A stretch of 64,000 nucleotides of DNA from positions 62,001 through 126,000 of the IMG/VR virus record IMGVR_UViG_3300009154_002711. One strand, 5' to 3'. The stretch is from a virus. This document shows, piece after piece, positions 1 through 6,540 of this stretch (positions within the stretch are counted from its first letter, which is position 1; the number at the start of each line of letters is the position of its first letter). Below the pieces are notes generated by a model. It saw only the letters and a list, made by a program, of their open reading frames with translations, did no database searches and was not told the origin of the DNA. A program made the translations under genes and the position numbers.

Positions 1-205
1 CATTAAGCCGACCTTCTTCCACAACATCATCAACAGTAAAGGTGATGACGGGGAAGCTAAACACCAACACATGAAGGTGGAGTTGATTCTTTATGTACTC
101 CTCTTCATAGTGGTGGAAAATTGGGAACTGTGCAAGTCGATTGACAATGTTATCACAAATACCAAACAACCAATCTGACAGCCATTTAAACTGTTCTTGG
201 CTCAT
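1..205 (-). CDS. Hypothetical protein, partial (5' end only)
   Basis: The first 68 codons of a minus-strand gene run off the left edge of the window. The ATG overlaps the TGA of the upstream gene (ATGA), and GGAGGG lies just before it, which fits translational coupling. The visible part begins MSQEQFKWLSDWLFGICDN and is acidic and aromatic-rich. No family is recognised. Confidence 0.65.
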   Translation of the reverse strand, partial: MSQEQFKWLSDWLFGICDNIVNRLAQFPIFHHYEEEYIKNQLHLHVLVFSFPVITFTVDDVVEEGRLN

Positions 206-780
206 GCTCCCTCCAGTTCCAACTTCTGTAGTTCTTCTTCCGTCAATAAAGGCCAATCAAACTGTAAACTACTCAAACCATCCGGCACCAACTTAAGAAA
301 GGCCTCAAGTTGTTTAGCGCGACGGATATTCTCCTCTTTGCTTTTAGATTGGGTAAAAGTCTTCGGGTCGATGTAGATATCAACCTTAGCTTGCCAACCA
401 AGATTCTTCCAGAGGGCAAAAGCATTAGGACCTGACTTATTGTAAACTTCCTCTGAGACCACCTGTAAAGCAATGAGTCGGCCGTCAACTTGAACCACGC
501 ATTTAGCAAGATAGATATTAGCCATCAAGTAATCCACTTGAAGTGGAATCTTCCCCAACCGGCGAATCTGGGCTGGGGACAGAATACGACGGGCATTATC
601 TATCAACACTGCAGGCAACAAAGGGTTTGCTTTCTTGATGACCTTGGTGGTAAACACCATGTTCCAAAAGCCAGTTCGGACAGTTTCCAGTAAAGGAACG
701 GAATTAACACTAACTATCCGATCCAAGTCCAGTTGGGAATAAAACAACTTATTGAATCCGCAGGGTTGGGGCTTCATCAC
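202..780 (-). CDS. Hypothetical protein, 192 aa
   Basis: Soluble protein of about 192 residues with no signal peptide or membrane helix. The C-terminal third is charged and ends in a Leu/Glu-rich helix. A GTG start overlaps the preceding stop (GTGA) and lies seven bases after AAGGAG; an ATG one codon later is an alternative. It sits in a tightly packed minus-strand operon with overlapping neighbours on both sides. No family is recognised. Confidence 0.7.
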   Translation of the reverse strand: MMKPQPCGFNKLFYSQLDLDRIVSVNSVPLLETVRTGFWNMVFTTKVIKKANPLLPAVLIDNARRILSPAQIRRLGKIPLQVDYLMANIYLAKCVVQVDGRLIALQVVSEEVYNKSGPNAFALWKNLGWQAKVDIYIDPKTFTQSKSKEENIRRAKQLEAFLKLVPDGLSSLQFDWPLLTEEELQKLELEGA

Positions 781-950
781 AACTCATCTCCTTCAATTTG
801 CAAGAAAAGTGCATAACCCATGTTAAACTCGGCTTGAGTAACCAACATGGTATCAATGGTAACCAACTCAGGGGCTTGTTCACGAAGGGCCGTGACAACC
901 GCCTCGACCTTTTTCCAATTAAGCTTTGGTTCAGTCTGGTCCGATATCAT
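777..950 (-). CDS. Hypothetical small protein, 57 aa
   Basis: Begins MISDQTEPKLNWKKVEAVV and is acidic and probably helical. The start at 950 is preferred to one 33 bases upstream because an AGG-type site precedes it. The gene overlaps the end of its upstream neighbour by 20 bases and the start of the next gene by four. No family is recognised. Confidence 0.6.
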   Translation of the reverse strand: MISDQTEPKLNWKKVEAVVTALREQAPELVTIDTMLVTQAEFNMGYALFLQIEGDEL

Positions 951-1152
951 GTGAAGCCTCCCAGTATAAGATTTCCTGTTCACGATGCCAAGAGTACCAA
1001 GACATTAGCACAATTGGTAACCAGAGAAATACAATTACCACGTTCAGAAGAAATGGAAATGGCAATTCTCGGGTTTTGTATCCTACTTCCAGCATGTAAC
1101 AAAGCAATAGACAGACGACACCAATTCCAATGTAACAAAGCAACCAAATCAT
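931..1152 (-). CDS. Small two-helix membrane protein, 73 aa
   Basis: Two hydrophobic segments (about residues 2-20 and 32-51) are separated by a short polar loop (YKTRELPF), so this is probably an inner-membrane protein with a hairpin topology. GGAGGACTC directly precedes the ATG. The start overlaps the stop of the upstream gene (ATGA). Function is unknown; small membrane proteins are common among phage early genes. Confidence 0.65.
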   Translation of the reverse strand: MIWLLCYIGIGVVCLLLCYMLEVGYKTRELPFPFLLNVVIVFLWLPIVLMSWYSWHREQEILYWEASHDIGPD

Positions 1153-1400
1153 GAGTCCTCCTTTAAATGAAGTTTAACAACCTTCCAAAACTGTGGATCA
1201 GTCAACCCAGCATAAATTTCTAGCTGGACCCCAGTAGGACTGAGGATTTTAGTCACGGTAATCCCTGAGTCAGTACCTATTTCTAGAGTACAACCATCAG
1301 GCAAAGACCATTTAACATCAACTTGAAAGCGAGTAGCCGCAGAAGCTTCTTCCTTTTCGCCTCTCCCTTTCTTGTTATAAGTCCACAAGGTTATTTTCAC
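1149..1400 (-). CDS. Hypothetical protein, 83 aa
   Basis: Small, probably beta-rich protein starting MKITLWTYNKKGRGEKEE. The GTG start at 1400 is chosen because it forms a four-base GTGA overlap with the previous gene and has GGGGG six bases upstream; a TTG 12 bases upstream is an alternative. No family is recognised. Confidence 0.62.
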   Translation of the reverse strand: MKITLWTYNKKGRGEKEEASAATRFQVDVKWSLPDGCTLEIGTDSGITVTKILSPTGVQLEIYAGLTDPQFWKVVKLHLKEDS

Positions 1401-1621
1401 CGAAACCCCCAAATAATTAACCGAACAATGAGAGTTACCACCAGTACATGTACCAGCAGCGGTGAAGGAACAACGTGCACCTTAGGTTTAGGGAGATAGA
1501 CCACAGTAATGGTACCGGTAGTCTGTTTCTTAACCTGAGGCACAGGTAGTTGAGGAGCAGGAGGAACTGGCGCCCCTCTAAGGAGAAGGGGGCCAGCATA
1601 AGGCGGGGCAGCGATCTTCAT
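1397..1621 (-). CDS. Proline-rich protein with C-terminal membrane helix, 74 aa
   Basis: Starts MKIAAPPYAGPLLLRGAPVP. The N-terminal half is Pro-rich, followed by a basic PKPKVHVVPS stretch and a C-terminal hydrophobic helix (about residues 52-73), so it is probably a tail-anchored membrane protein. GAAGGAGAAACC precedes the ATG, which rules out a longer reading starting at 1756. It overlaps the next gene by GTGA. Confidence 0.62.
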   Translation of the reverse strand: MKIAAPPYAGPLLLRGAPVPPAPQLPVPQVKKQTTGTITVVYLPKPKVHVVPSPLLVHVLVVTLIVRLIIWGFR

Positions 1622-1670
1622 GGTTTCTCCTTCGGGGCCAAAACACAAAGCGCGGCGGGAATTGCAAACA

Positions 1671-2030
1671 TTAACCTTCCTCCAAGGTAAAGTTTTCAGC
1701 AATTTCATCATATGACATGTGCAGGACATCCGACACGAATTGCTGGGCAAGTTCACTAGTAATTCCCTGTTCAGGTAATTGTGCAGCTAAGTCCCAGAAG
1801 CCTCGTGGAACATTATGCTCCCACACGGCCAAGTTAATTAAACCTGTAGCAATGGCAAGCTCCTTAGTCCAAGGAGCTGCCCGAAGGGTGCAGCGTTTAG
1901 GCAGTTGCACACCCACAAGATAATCCTGAACGGCTTGAACAAGCGTACGAGGATCATCCGTATTATCACGGAAGGTAATCTGTTCTCGGTCTGTGTCTTC
2001 TAGCGGGGGCACAAGCAAGTTAATTATCAT
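1671..2030 (-). CDS. Hypothetical protein, 119 aa
   Basis: Acidic soluble protein beginning MIINLLVPPLEDTDREQITF and ending in an acidic tail. AAGGAG sits seven bases before the ATG at 2030, which decides the start. Residues 30-60 read as helix and the rest as mixed. No family is recognised. A stable hairpin (2064-2096) lies just upstream. Confidence 0.68.
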   Translation of the reverse strand: MIINLLVPPLEDTDREQITFRDNTDDPRTLVQAVQDYLVGVQLPKRCTLRAAPWTKELAIATGLINLAVWEHNVPRGFWDLAAQLPEQGITSELAQQFVSDVLHMSYDEIAENFTLEEG

Positions 2031-2063
2031 GGTGTCACTCCTTATCACGACATGAAGCAGAAG

Positions 2064-2096
2064 CTTCTGTCAGGGGTTTAATTCCCCTGAGAGAAG
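2064..2096 (-). other. Intergenic RNA hairpin
   Basis: Read on the minus strand, CTTCT-C-TCAGGGG pairs with CCCCTGA-C-AGAAG around the loop AATTAAA: 12 pairs with one C/C mismatch. No T-tract follows, so it is more likely a leader or processing structure than a terminator. Confidence 0.45.
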
Positions 2097-2102
2097 TCAG
2101 AG

Positions 2103-2372
2103 CTATACTTTAACTCTTGGTGTTCCTTTCTGGGTAGCATGTACCAAGATAGGTTCATACAAGGAAATGGTGTATAATCGTTCCCGAGAGAAGGCTTGGT
2201 AAGCAGCACAAGCCTTCTGTGCAATTTCTTGCGTGGTAAAGGTCATGGCATTGTCCCGCCCTTTAACCTCACCGATAGGAAGATTCTGAAACACCAATTG
2301 AGGTTTCATCTTACACGCCCCCAAGTAGTGATACTTGTTCAATTGAGACTGACAGATCCACAACTTACTCAC
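2103..2372 (-). CDS. Hypothetical protein, 89 aa
   Basis: Begins MSKLWICQSQLNKYHYLGAC and contains a QEIAQKACAAYQAFSRERLY helix. The GTG start overlaps the stop of the upstream frame (GTGA) and follows GGAG by seven bases; an internal ATG at 2309 after GGGGG is a possible alternative. No family is recognised. Confidence 0.6.
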   Translation of the reverse strand: MSKLWICQSQLNKYHYLGACKMKPQLVFQNLPIGEVKGRDNAMTFTTQEIAQKACAAYQAFSRERLYTISLYEPILVHATQKGTPRVKV

Positions 2373-2575
2373 GCTTCACTCCAGGTATAGGTTAATGGTG
2401 TCCTCTCCAGGCTGTGGACTAGCGGCCCGAAGATTAAGGATAAGAAAGTGGAGTGATCATACTCCACCGGGCAGTAAGGAGAACACCAGAACCAGTTGAT
2501 GATCCAACTGGGAGCGCCAAAGCTCCTCCCTAGGGAATTACACCCCAGGAAGCAACCAGAGCGGTTACAGTACAA
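2369..2575 (-). CDS. Doubtful small reading frame, 68 aa
   Basis: Fills the gap between two better-supported genes and ends in a GTGA overlap with the next one, but its only plausible start is a TTG with no Shine-Dalgarno site. The composition is odd (many Cys, Ser and Trp). AGGGAGGAG occurs inside it without a good start nearby. It may be non-coding leader. Confidence 0.25.
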   Translation of the reverse strand: MYCNRSGCFLGCNSLGRSFGAPSWIINWFWCSPYCPVEYDHSTFLSLIFGPLVHSLERTPLTYTWSEA

Positions 2576-2822
2576 TAATCAGAACACTGATGGTAGCGTC
2601 ATACCGTTCATTCAGCTCCAGGAATGCCGCCTCTAAATCCCCATGGGAAACGGGTTCACAACCCGGGAGAGAGATTGAGAACAGGCCAGTTTGGGTGGTA
2701 TAACTAACCGTATAATCACCTACCTGGGCCAAACGCGGCGCAGGAAAAGAGATAGGAGTAAACGCATCAAACGCTTGAGCAAAAGTTATGAGCCGTTGAC
2801 GAAATCCAAAATCCGTGAGCAT
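2565..2822 (-). CDS. Hypothetical protein, 85 aa
   Basis: Begins MLTDFGFRQRLITFAQAFDA. TTGGAGGATCATCAC precedes the ATG at 2822, giving ideal spacing. Probably a small alpha/beta soluble protein. No family is recognised. Confidence 0.65.
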   Translation of the reverse strand: MLTDFGFRQRLITFAQAFDAFTPISFPAPRLAQVGDYTVSYTTQTGLFSISLPGCEPVSHGDLEAAFLELNERYDATISVLIIVL

Positions 2823-2852
2823 GTGATGATCCTCCAAGAGAGAGAAAATTTA

Positions 2853-3119
2853 TTAAAGCGAGCCTTGAACAATCTCAAGGCCAATCAACGGGGCCAAGTG
2901 CTTAATCAAATAGGGGACGTCTCCCTGCTGAGCAGGTGCATCCGCTATTTTAACCAAGCCGTACTGTACCAGACCTTCTGCAACAAGTTGCATATTGGCC
3001 ATGGTAATTACTGGAATATCCAGCAGGTCCATGATCTGACACACCTCAGACACCAAGGGGTACAGGTATAAGTGATTCCCCTTAGCGTACAAGGTGTTGG
3101 TAACATTAGGGGTTATCAT
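2853..3119 (-). CDS. Hypothetical protein, 88 aa
   Basis: Begins MITPNVTNTLYAKGNHLYLY. AAGGAGACCTCTG before the ATG at 3119 sets the start. The gene overlaps the end of its upstream neighbour by 14 bases. The repeated amphipathic helices (VSEVCQIMDLLDIPVITMA) suggest a small helical protein. No family is recognised. Confidence 0.65.
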   Translation of the reverse strand: MITPNVTNTLYAKGNHLYLYPLVSEVCQIMDLLDIPVITMANMQLVAEGLVQYGLVKIADAPAQQGDVPYLIKHLAPLIGLEIVQGSL

Positions 3120-3345
3120 CAGAGGTCTCCTTCTTGGCCACAACCAGACAATGCTTCTCAACATCATCGACCAGAAATAAACCAAAGATAATTATGCCTA
3201 ACGCGCCAGCCACTGCAAAGCAGACTTGATCATTACGGTTTGCTACTTGAGTAGCAGCCCATACACCATGTCCAGTAAACAGCAAGAAGGCCGTGTACAG
3301 TGCCGTCCACGGCCGGCACCACAGCGCGCTGAGGAAAGAACCCAC
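3106..3345 (-). CDS. Small membrane protein, 79 aa
   Basis: Two hydrophobic stretches (about residues 14-31 and 42-59) are followed by an acidic/basic C-terminal tail, so it is probably an inner-membrane protein. A GTG start five bases after AAGGAGG is preferred; the ATG two bases upstream opens a different frame of only about 33 codons. A terminator lies just upstream, making this the first gene of its transcript. Confidence 0.55.
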   Translation of the reverse strand: MGSFLSALWCRPWTALYTAFLLFTGHGVWAATQVANRNDQVCFAVAGALGIIIFGLFLVDDVEKHCLVVAKKETSDDNP

Positions 3346-3368
3346 ATGAACCTCCTTAGGGAATAAAG

Positions 3369-3391
3369 GCTAAGTCCCCAACCGACTTAGC
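3369..3391 (-). terminator. Rho-independent terminator
   Basis: On the minus strand GCTAAGTC pairs with GACTTAGC around a seven-base loop, followed by CTTTATTC. It separates the genes ending near 3498 from those starting at 3345. Confidence 0.6.
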
Positions 3392-3497
3392 TTTGGATTG
3401 AAACTATTGAAACCACGCAAGGTTGAGTTACGTTAAGGTAGATTGGCTTAAGGTACCCATCTTGAAGCCCAGGATTGAGCTAACCATCAAACAAAGC

Positions 3498-3638
3498 TTA
3501 AGGATTGTTTTCTTTTAGTCTACGTATGACACCTTCACGCTTAGCCCGAGCTTGGCGCATACATTCCGGTGTACTATGCTGAGACTTTTCTAATCGTTGA
3601 CCCCGGCGGTCACAATCCAACAATCTATTCAAATGCAT
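3498..3638 (-). CDS. Very basic small protein, 46 aa
   Basis: Begins MHLNRLLDCDRRGQRLEKSQ and ends in an Arg/Lys-rich helix (ARAKREGVIRRLKENNP). Strong positive charge suggests nucleic acid binding, but this is inference. AAAGGAGGTCAC precedes the ATG at 3638; a longer reading upstream would overlap the neighbouring gene and is rejected. Confidence 0.6.
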   Translation of the reverse strand: MHLNRLLDCDRRGQRLEKSQHSTPECMRQARAKREGVIRRLKENNP

Positions 3639-3696
3639 GTGACCTCCTTTAATAAGTGCTGGTCCCAAGGGGTCGCTAATCCCCTGGAAGCAATCC

Positions 3697-3984
3697 TTAA
3701 TCTTGTTTAGGTCGATCAGTTTTATAATAGTTCTCCAAGAACATATCTGCAGTATAATCAGGAAAGTACCACCGGATAAAAGCTTCAAAGAAGGCAGGAT
3801 CTGTATTCTCCTGAAACCATTCTTCTTCTTTGCCATTAATCACCAAGACAATACCATTCCCTTCACAGAAGAAGTGAGTGATGGAAGCTTTGGTAATCAC
3901 CGTAGCGTATTGACCCTCCCCCAACCAAATAAAGGCAGCAGGGTGATCATGGTCACTTACAGTAAATCGCATTGGTATGTACAC
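3697..3984 (-). CDS. Hypothetical protein, 95 aa
   Basis: Begins MYIPMRFTVSDHDHPAAFIW. A GTG start at 3984 has GGAGG five bases upstream; a TTG 12 bases earlier would leave the ribosome site inside the gene. Small, beta-rich at the N-terminus, helical and aromatic at the C-terminus. No family is recognised. Confidence 0.6.
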   Translation of the reverse strand: MYIPMRFTVSDHDHPAAFIWLGEGQYATVITKASITHFFCEGNGIVLVINGKEEEWFQENTDPAFFEAFIRWYFPDYTADMFLENYYKTDRPKQD

Positions 3985-4138
3985 AGCAACCTCCAAGTAA
4001 CGTGTATTAGAGGATTAACGTACCTCCAGAAGACTCTTACGAATCAACGCCGAATGCTAGATAGCAAGAGCACCCACACGATTGCAGCTTAATCTGTGAG
4101 GTTAGACTCAGGTCAATCAGGTGACCTTTAAATTGATC

Positions 4139-4534
4139 TTAGCCTGGGATGGAGAGATACTCCCCATTCCCGAAGCGCTTGATCTGTTCAGGCAGCTCAT
4201 CCAGAGCTATAGTTGGCCAATAGGGTTGTAAAACCCCCAAAGCTAAAGCGGCCTCCCACACCGCTTTATTATCAACCAAGGGTAGCGTGACCAACACCTT
4301 GTGGTGCGCCGGGATGTCTTTGAGGTCTGATGGGTGACGGAGATAGAACTCCGCTCCCAGGTCTTCATCTTCGTCGAGATTGGTGTGCCCTGGGCAGGGC
4401 TTGAATACCACCTGGGTCTGAGGATTCTGGCGGCGTGCCTCCTCCTCAGCTACAAGTTCACGGCTACGGACTTGAATGCGGAGCTGGCGCTCCAATGGAT
4501 ACTCAGACATGATCTCTTGAACTGTACGTCCCAC
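4139..4534 (-). CDS. Hypothetical protein, 131 aa
   Basis: Acidic soluble protein with an Arg/Glu-rich helix near residues 15-36 (LRIQVRSRELVAEEEARRQ) and an acidic turn (DEDEDLG). A GTG start follows GGAG by seven bases. The 120-base gap upstream contains two stable hairpins. No family is recognised. Confidence 0.65.
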   Translation of the reverse strand: MGRTVQEIMSEYPLERQLRIQVRSRELVAEEEARRQNPQTQVVFKPCPGHTNLDEDEDLGAEFYLRHPSDLKDIPAHHKVLVTLPLVDNKAVWEAALALGVLQPYWPTIALDELPEQIKRFGNGEYLSIPG

Positions 4535-4581
4535 GAGTCTTCTCCAACTAGAGTTAGTAATGACCCGTCTCAGTATCGTCC

Positions 4582-4646
4582 CCCAGGCGAGGCCGGATCA
4601 AGCGCCCTGGGTGTACGGCTAGGAGTTAAAGGCATCCAAGCTAGCC
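4582..4646 (-). other. Paired intergenic RNA hairpins
   Basis: Two hairpins lie in tandem in the leader between genes. GGCTAG (4641-4646 complement) pairs with CTAGCC (4617-4622), and CCCAGG pairs with CCTGGG around a GC-rich loop (4582-4611). The gap has no open frame with a start. It could be a structured leader or a processing site. Confidence 0.4.
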
Positions 4647-4653
4647 TGCTAAA

Positions 4654-4941
4654 CTAAGAGAAACTGTCTAACATAGCCTGCACAGCAGCATAGTCCTCTC
4701 CCATAAGCTGCTGTAACAGCGGCTCATAGTTAGAGTTACTATACCAACCTGCCAAAGCAAGGCTGAGGGCTTGACGTTGCCGACTACTCAGGTGAGCAAT
4801 GTCTGCCTCACAAAGGCAGATATCTAGTAGGCCAGCTTGACCAAAAACATTATCCCACAGAGGGAATGCTACCGCTGCAGGCCAACGGCGGCATCCGGTC
4901 TCCTTCTGGATCTTATCAATCAACTGTTCAACTAATTCCAT
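4654..4941 (-). CDS. Hypothetical protein, 95 aa
   Basis: Begins MELVEQLIDKIQKETGCRRW; mostly helical, ending in a run of short helices. AGGAGATCATC before the ATG supports the start. The leader upstream carries the tRNA-like structure at 4994-5079. No family is recognised. Confidence 0.67.
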   Translation of the reverse strand: MELVEQLIDKIQKETGCRRWPAAVAFPLWDNVFGQAGLLDICLCEADIAHLSSRQRQALSLALAGWYSNSNYEPLLQQLMGEDYAAVQAMLDSFS

Positions 4942-4993
4942 GATGATCTCCTAAAGTAATGTAAACAAGTATTATTAATTCAACTCCCCTAGG

Positions 4994-5079
4994 AGAGCAT
5001 GTAACCAATACCCCAGTCAGGAGTCGAACCTGACTGACTGCCTTTGCTAGAGGGAGTCACCGGATGGGGTTGGTGCTCT
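4994..5079 (-). ncRNA. tRNA-like structured RNA (D-arm missing)
   Basis: On the minus strand the outer stem AGAGCA...TGCTCT encloses ACCAA...TTGGT and CCCCA...TGGGG. Inside lie two arms: an extended hairpin GACTCCCT-CTAGCAA-AGGCAGTC with a seven-base loop (one C/C mismatch), and a perfect T-arm TCAGG-TTCGACT-CCTGA. The core 5009-5070 is only 62 bases and lacks a D-arm, so it is not a normal tRNA. It lies in the leader of the gene starting at 4941. Confidence 0.5.
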
Positions 5080-5090
5080 GTCATCTACAG

Positions 5091-5474
5091 TTAATTCCGG
5101 TAGAACCCTAAGCACCCAATGGGCTTAGGCTCAGTCGCACTCTTGTACACAGTGCCTCGAACAGTAAGTAGACGATCTGTGCGCAAGCCTAGCGCTTTAC
5201 ACGCGCTAACGTATAAGGCAGAGACCACGTAGTAATGATCGGTATCTTGTGGATAAGCATCCACCGATGTAAACTCAAACGTTTTGCATGGTATACCATA
5301 GACCGCCTCTGTAAAGCGTTCCTCTTGTTTAGCATTGAGGAGGGTACCCGATGGCTCAATAACTTGTGCAGCCACCTGACCATCTTTTACAAGTAGCTTC
5401 CGAATCGAAGCATCAAATACAGTACTGTCCTCACGAAACAAGTTGATAATGTGCGGGGTCATGTTGTTGATCAT
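5091..5474 (-). CDS. Hypothetical protein, 127 aa
   Basis: Begins MINNMTPHIINLFREDSTVF. AGGAGCTGAC precedes the ATG. Mixed alpha/beta soluble protein of about 127 residues with a YYVVSALYVSACKALGL helix. No family is recognised. Its leader (5475-5559) carries two hairpins before the ribosome site. Confidence 0.67.
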   Translation of the reverse strand: MINNMTPHIINLFREDSTVFDASIRKLLVKDGQVAAQVIEPSGTLLNAKQEERFTEAVYGIPCKTFEFTSVDAYPQDTDHYYVVSALYVSACKALGLRTDRLLTVRGTVYKSATEPKPIGCLGFYRN

Positions 5475-5559
5475 GTCAGCTCCTTTAAAGCAAGGTTTGT
5501 TCGCAGGGTTAGGAAACCTGCTCGCCTTGGTCGGTCCAAGGACGGCTCCTTTTATTTAA

Positions 5560-5578
5560 AGCCCGTGGAGTCAGGGCT
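5560..5578 (-). terminator. Probable terminator
   Basis: AGCCC pairs with GGGCT around a nine-base loop and is followed by TTTAAATAAAA on the minus strand, just after the stop of the 5586-5897 gene. Confidence 0.4.
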
Positions 5579-5585
5579 GTTAGAT

Positions 5586-5897
5586 CTAAAGGATGTAACC
5601 ATCCTTAGGCATGTTAGCCTGAAGGAATTCCAGAATTCGCTGCTGCTGTTGCTGCGTGGTTTTGGGGAAATGATTAAAGATAGGTCGGCGCCCATCTTTG
5701 TTGTGGATAGAATCCACTCTGACAACAATTTGAGAATCGTTCTCCTCAAGAACCCCGCTTGTCTTGTACATCCCACCCCAAAGGTGGGGGAAGTACCAGG
5801 TTATAGCTTCCATCTCCAACGTCGCACCATTGAAACGCAGCTCGCTAATCCGAGCATTATCCCGTTCAACTAACTGTAAGTCAGTAACAATGTTCAC
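5586..5897 (-). CDS. Hypothetical protein, 103 aa
   Basis: Begins MNIVTDLQLVERDNARISEL with a GTG start seven bases after AGGAG. A Gln-rich stretch (TTQQQQQRILEFLQ) lies near residue 85. Probably beta-rich at the N-terminus and helical at the C-terminus. No family is recognised. Confidence 0.62.
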   Translation of the reverse strand: MNIVTDLQLVERDNARISELRFNGATLEMEAITWYFPHLWGGMYKTSGVLEENDSQIVVRVDSIHNKDGRRPIFNHFPKTTQQQQQRILEFLQANMPKDGYIL

Positions 5898-6026
5898 GAT
5901 GCTCTCCTTATCCCGTATCGTGGGTATCCGCCAGTCAGGTCAGACTGGATGACCAGGGCTTAGGACCTGGACCCCAGCAGGTGCTAGGGTGACCTTCATG
6001 CCTACCGGAGCAGGCACCCTTCGGTA
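5898..6026 (-). other. Highly structured 129-base leader
   Basis: Non-coding gap with consecutive minus-strand hairpins: TGCCT...AGGCA, CCAGG...CCTGG and CCAGTC...GACTGG, plus CCC...GGG beside the ribosome site. There is no T-tract and no start-preceded frame. It is probably a long structured 5' leader of the 5586-5897 gene. Confidence 0.4.
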
Positions 6027-6215
6027 TTAAGTTGCAGATTCAATAGTATATTGAAGTTTATGAGCTATTGCGTATGCTATAACTCCTTCAGCTTCCTTTT
6101 CATCAAGAGCGCACCGATCCTCATAATGGCTAGTTAGCCAAAAGCACCGCTCTGATAAAGTAATAACCCAACCATTCAAGACTTTGTTCCCCACCAACAA
6201 AATGGCGTATTTCAC
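6027..6215 (-). CDS. Hypothetical small protein, 62 aa
   Basis: Begins MKYAILLVGNKVLNGWVITL with a GTG start six bases after GGAG. A beta hairpin followed by an acidic helix (DEKEAEGVIAYAIAHKL). No family is recognised. It is preceded by the long GC-rich gap 6216-6490. Confidence 0.6.
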   Translation of the reverse strand: MKYAILLVGNKVLNGWVITLSERCFWLTSHYEDRCALDEKEAEGVIAYAIAHKLQYTIESAT

Positions 6216-6490
6216 AGCGCTCTCCTTTTGTTCCGCAACGTGCTTAGGGGCGCATGCACAATAAGCCCTCAGTCCAGCAACACCAAGGGGTGCTGCTACA
6301 CCACAGCGCTCCGGGGTTTACCCCTGTCATGCTGCAATGCTGGAGGCCCGAGCCGTACTCCTGGCCAGACCTCCAAAACCCTCAAGAGGATTTGGCTGTT
6401 AACCCTCAGGGGAGCCAGCCCCCCAGGAGGAAGGCTGTTTGGGCCGAAGGCGGAGACTGAGGGCGAAACTTCGGGTCGGTACTAATAAAA
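6216..6490 (-). other. GC-rich structured gap, candidate ncRNA or leader
   Basis: About 275 bases without a credible minus-strand gene and clearly richer in G+C than the genes on either side. Many short self-complementary units are visible, for example GGGGTTTACCCC, GCCGAAGGC, and GGAGGTCTGGCC with GGCCTCC. It begins right after the polymerase terminator and ends at the ribosome site of the 6215 gene. Overlapping plus-strand frames lack ribosome sites and are not accepted. Confidence 0.35.
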
Positions 6491-6492
6491 GG

Positions 6493-6530
6493 GTCGGTAG
6501 ACCCTAGGGAAACTAGGATAATCTACCGAC
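6493..6530 (-). terminator. Terminator of the polymerase transcript
   Basis: GTCGGTAGA...TCTACCGAC encloses the inner stem CCTAG/CTAGG seen in many cassettes at 10-19 kb, followed by CCTTTTATT on the minus strand. Confidence 0.65.
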
Positions 6531-6540
6531 GCGTTAAGTG

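Noticed and set aside
798-1154. Plus-strand open frame opposite the small genes
   Set aside because: It lacks a ribosome site and is antiparallel to three coupled minus-strand genes with good starts.
2064-2096. tRNA T-arm on the plus strand (GGTTTAATTCC)
   Set aside because: The T-loop lacks the usual TTCRA pattern and no acceptor, D-arm or anticodon arm fits around it.
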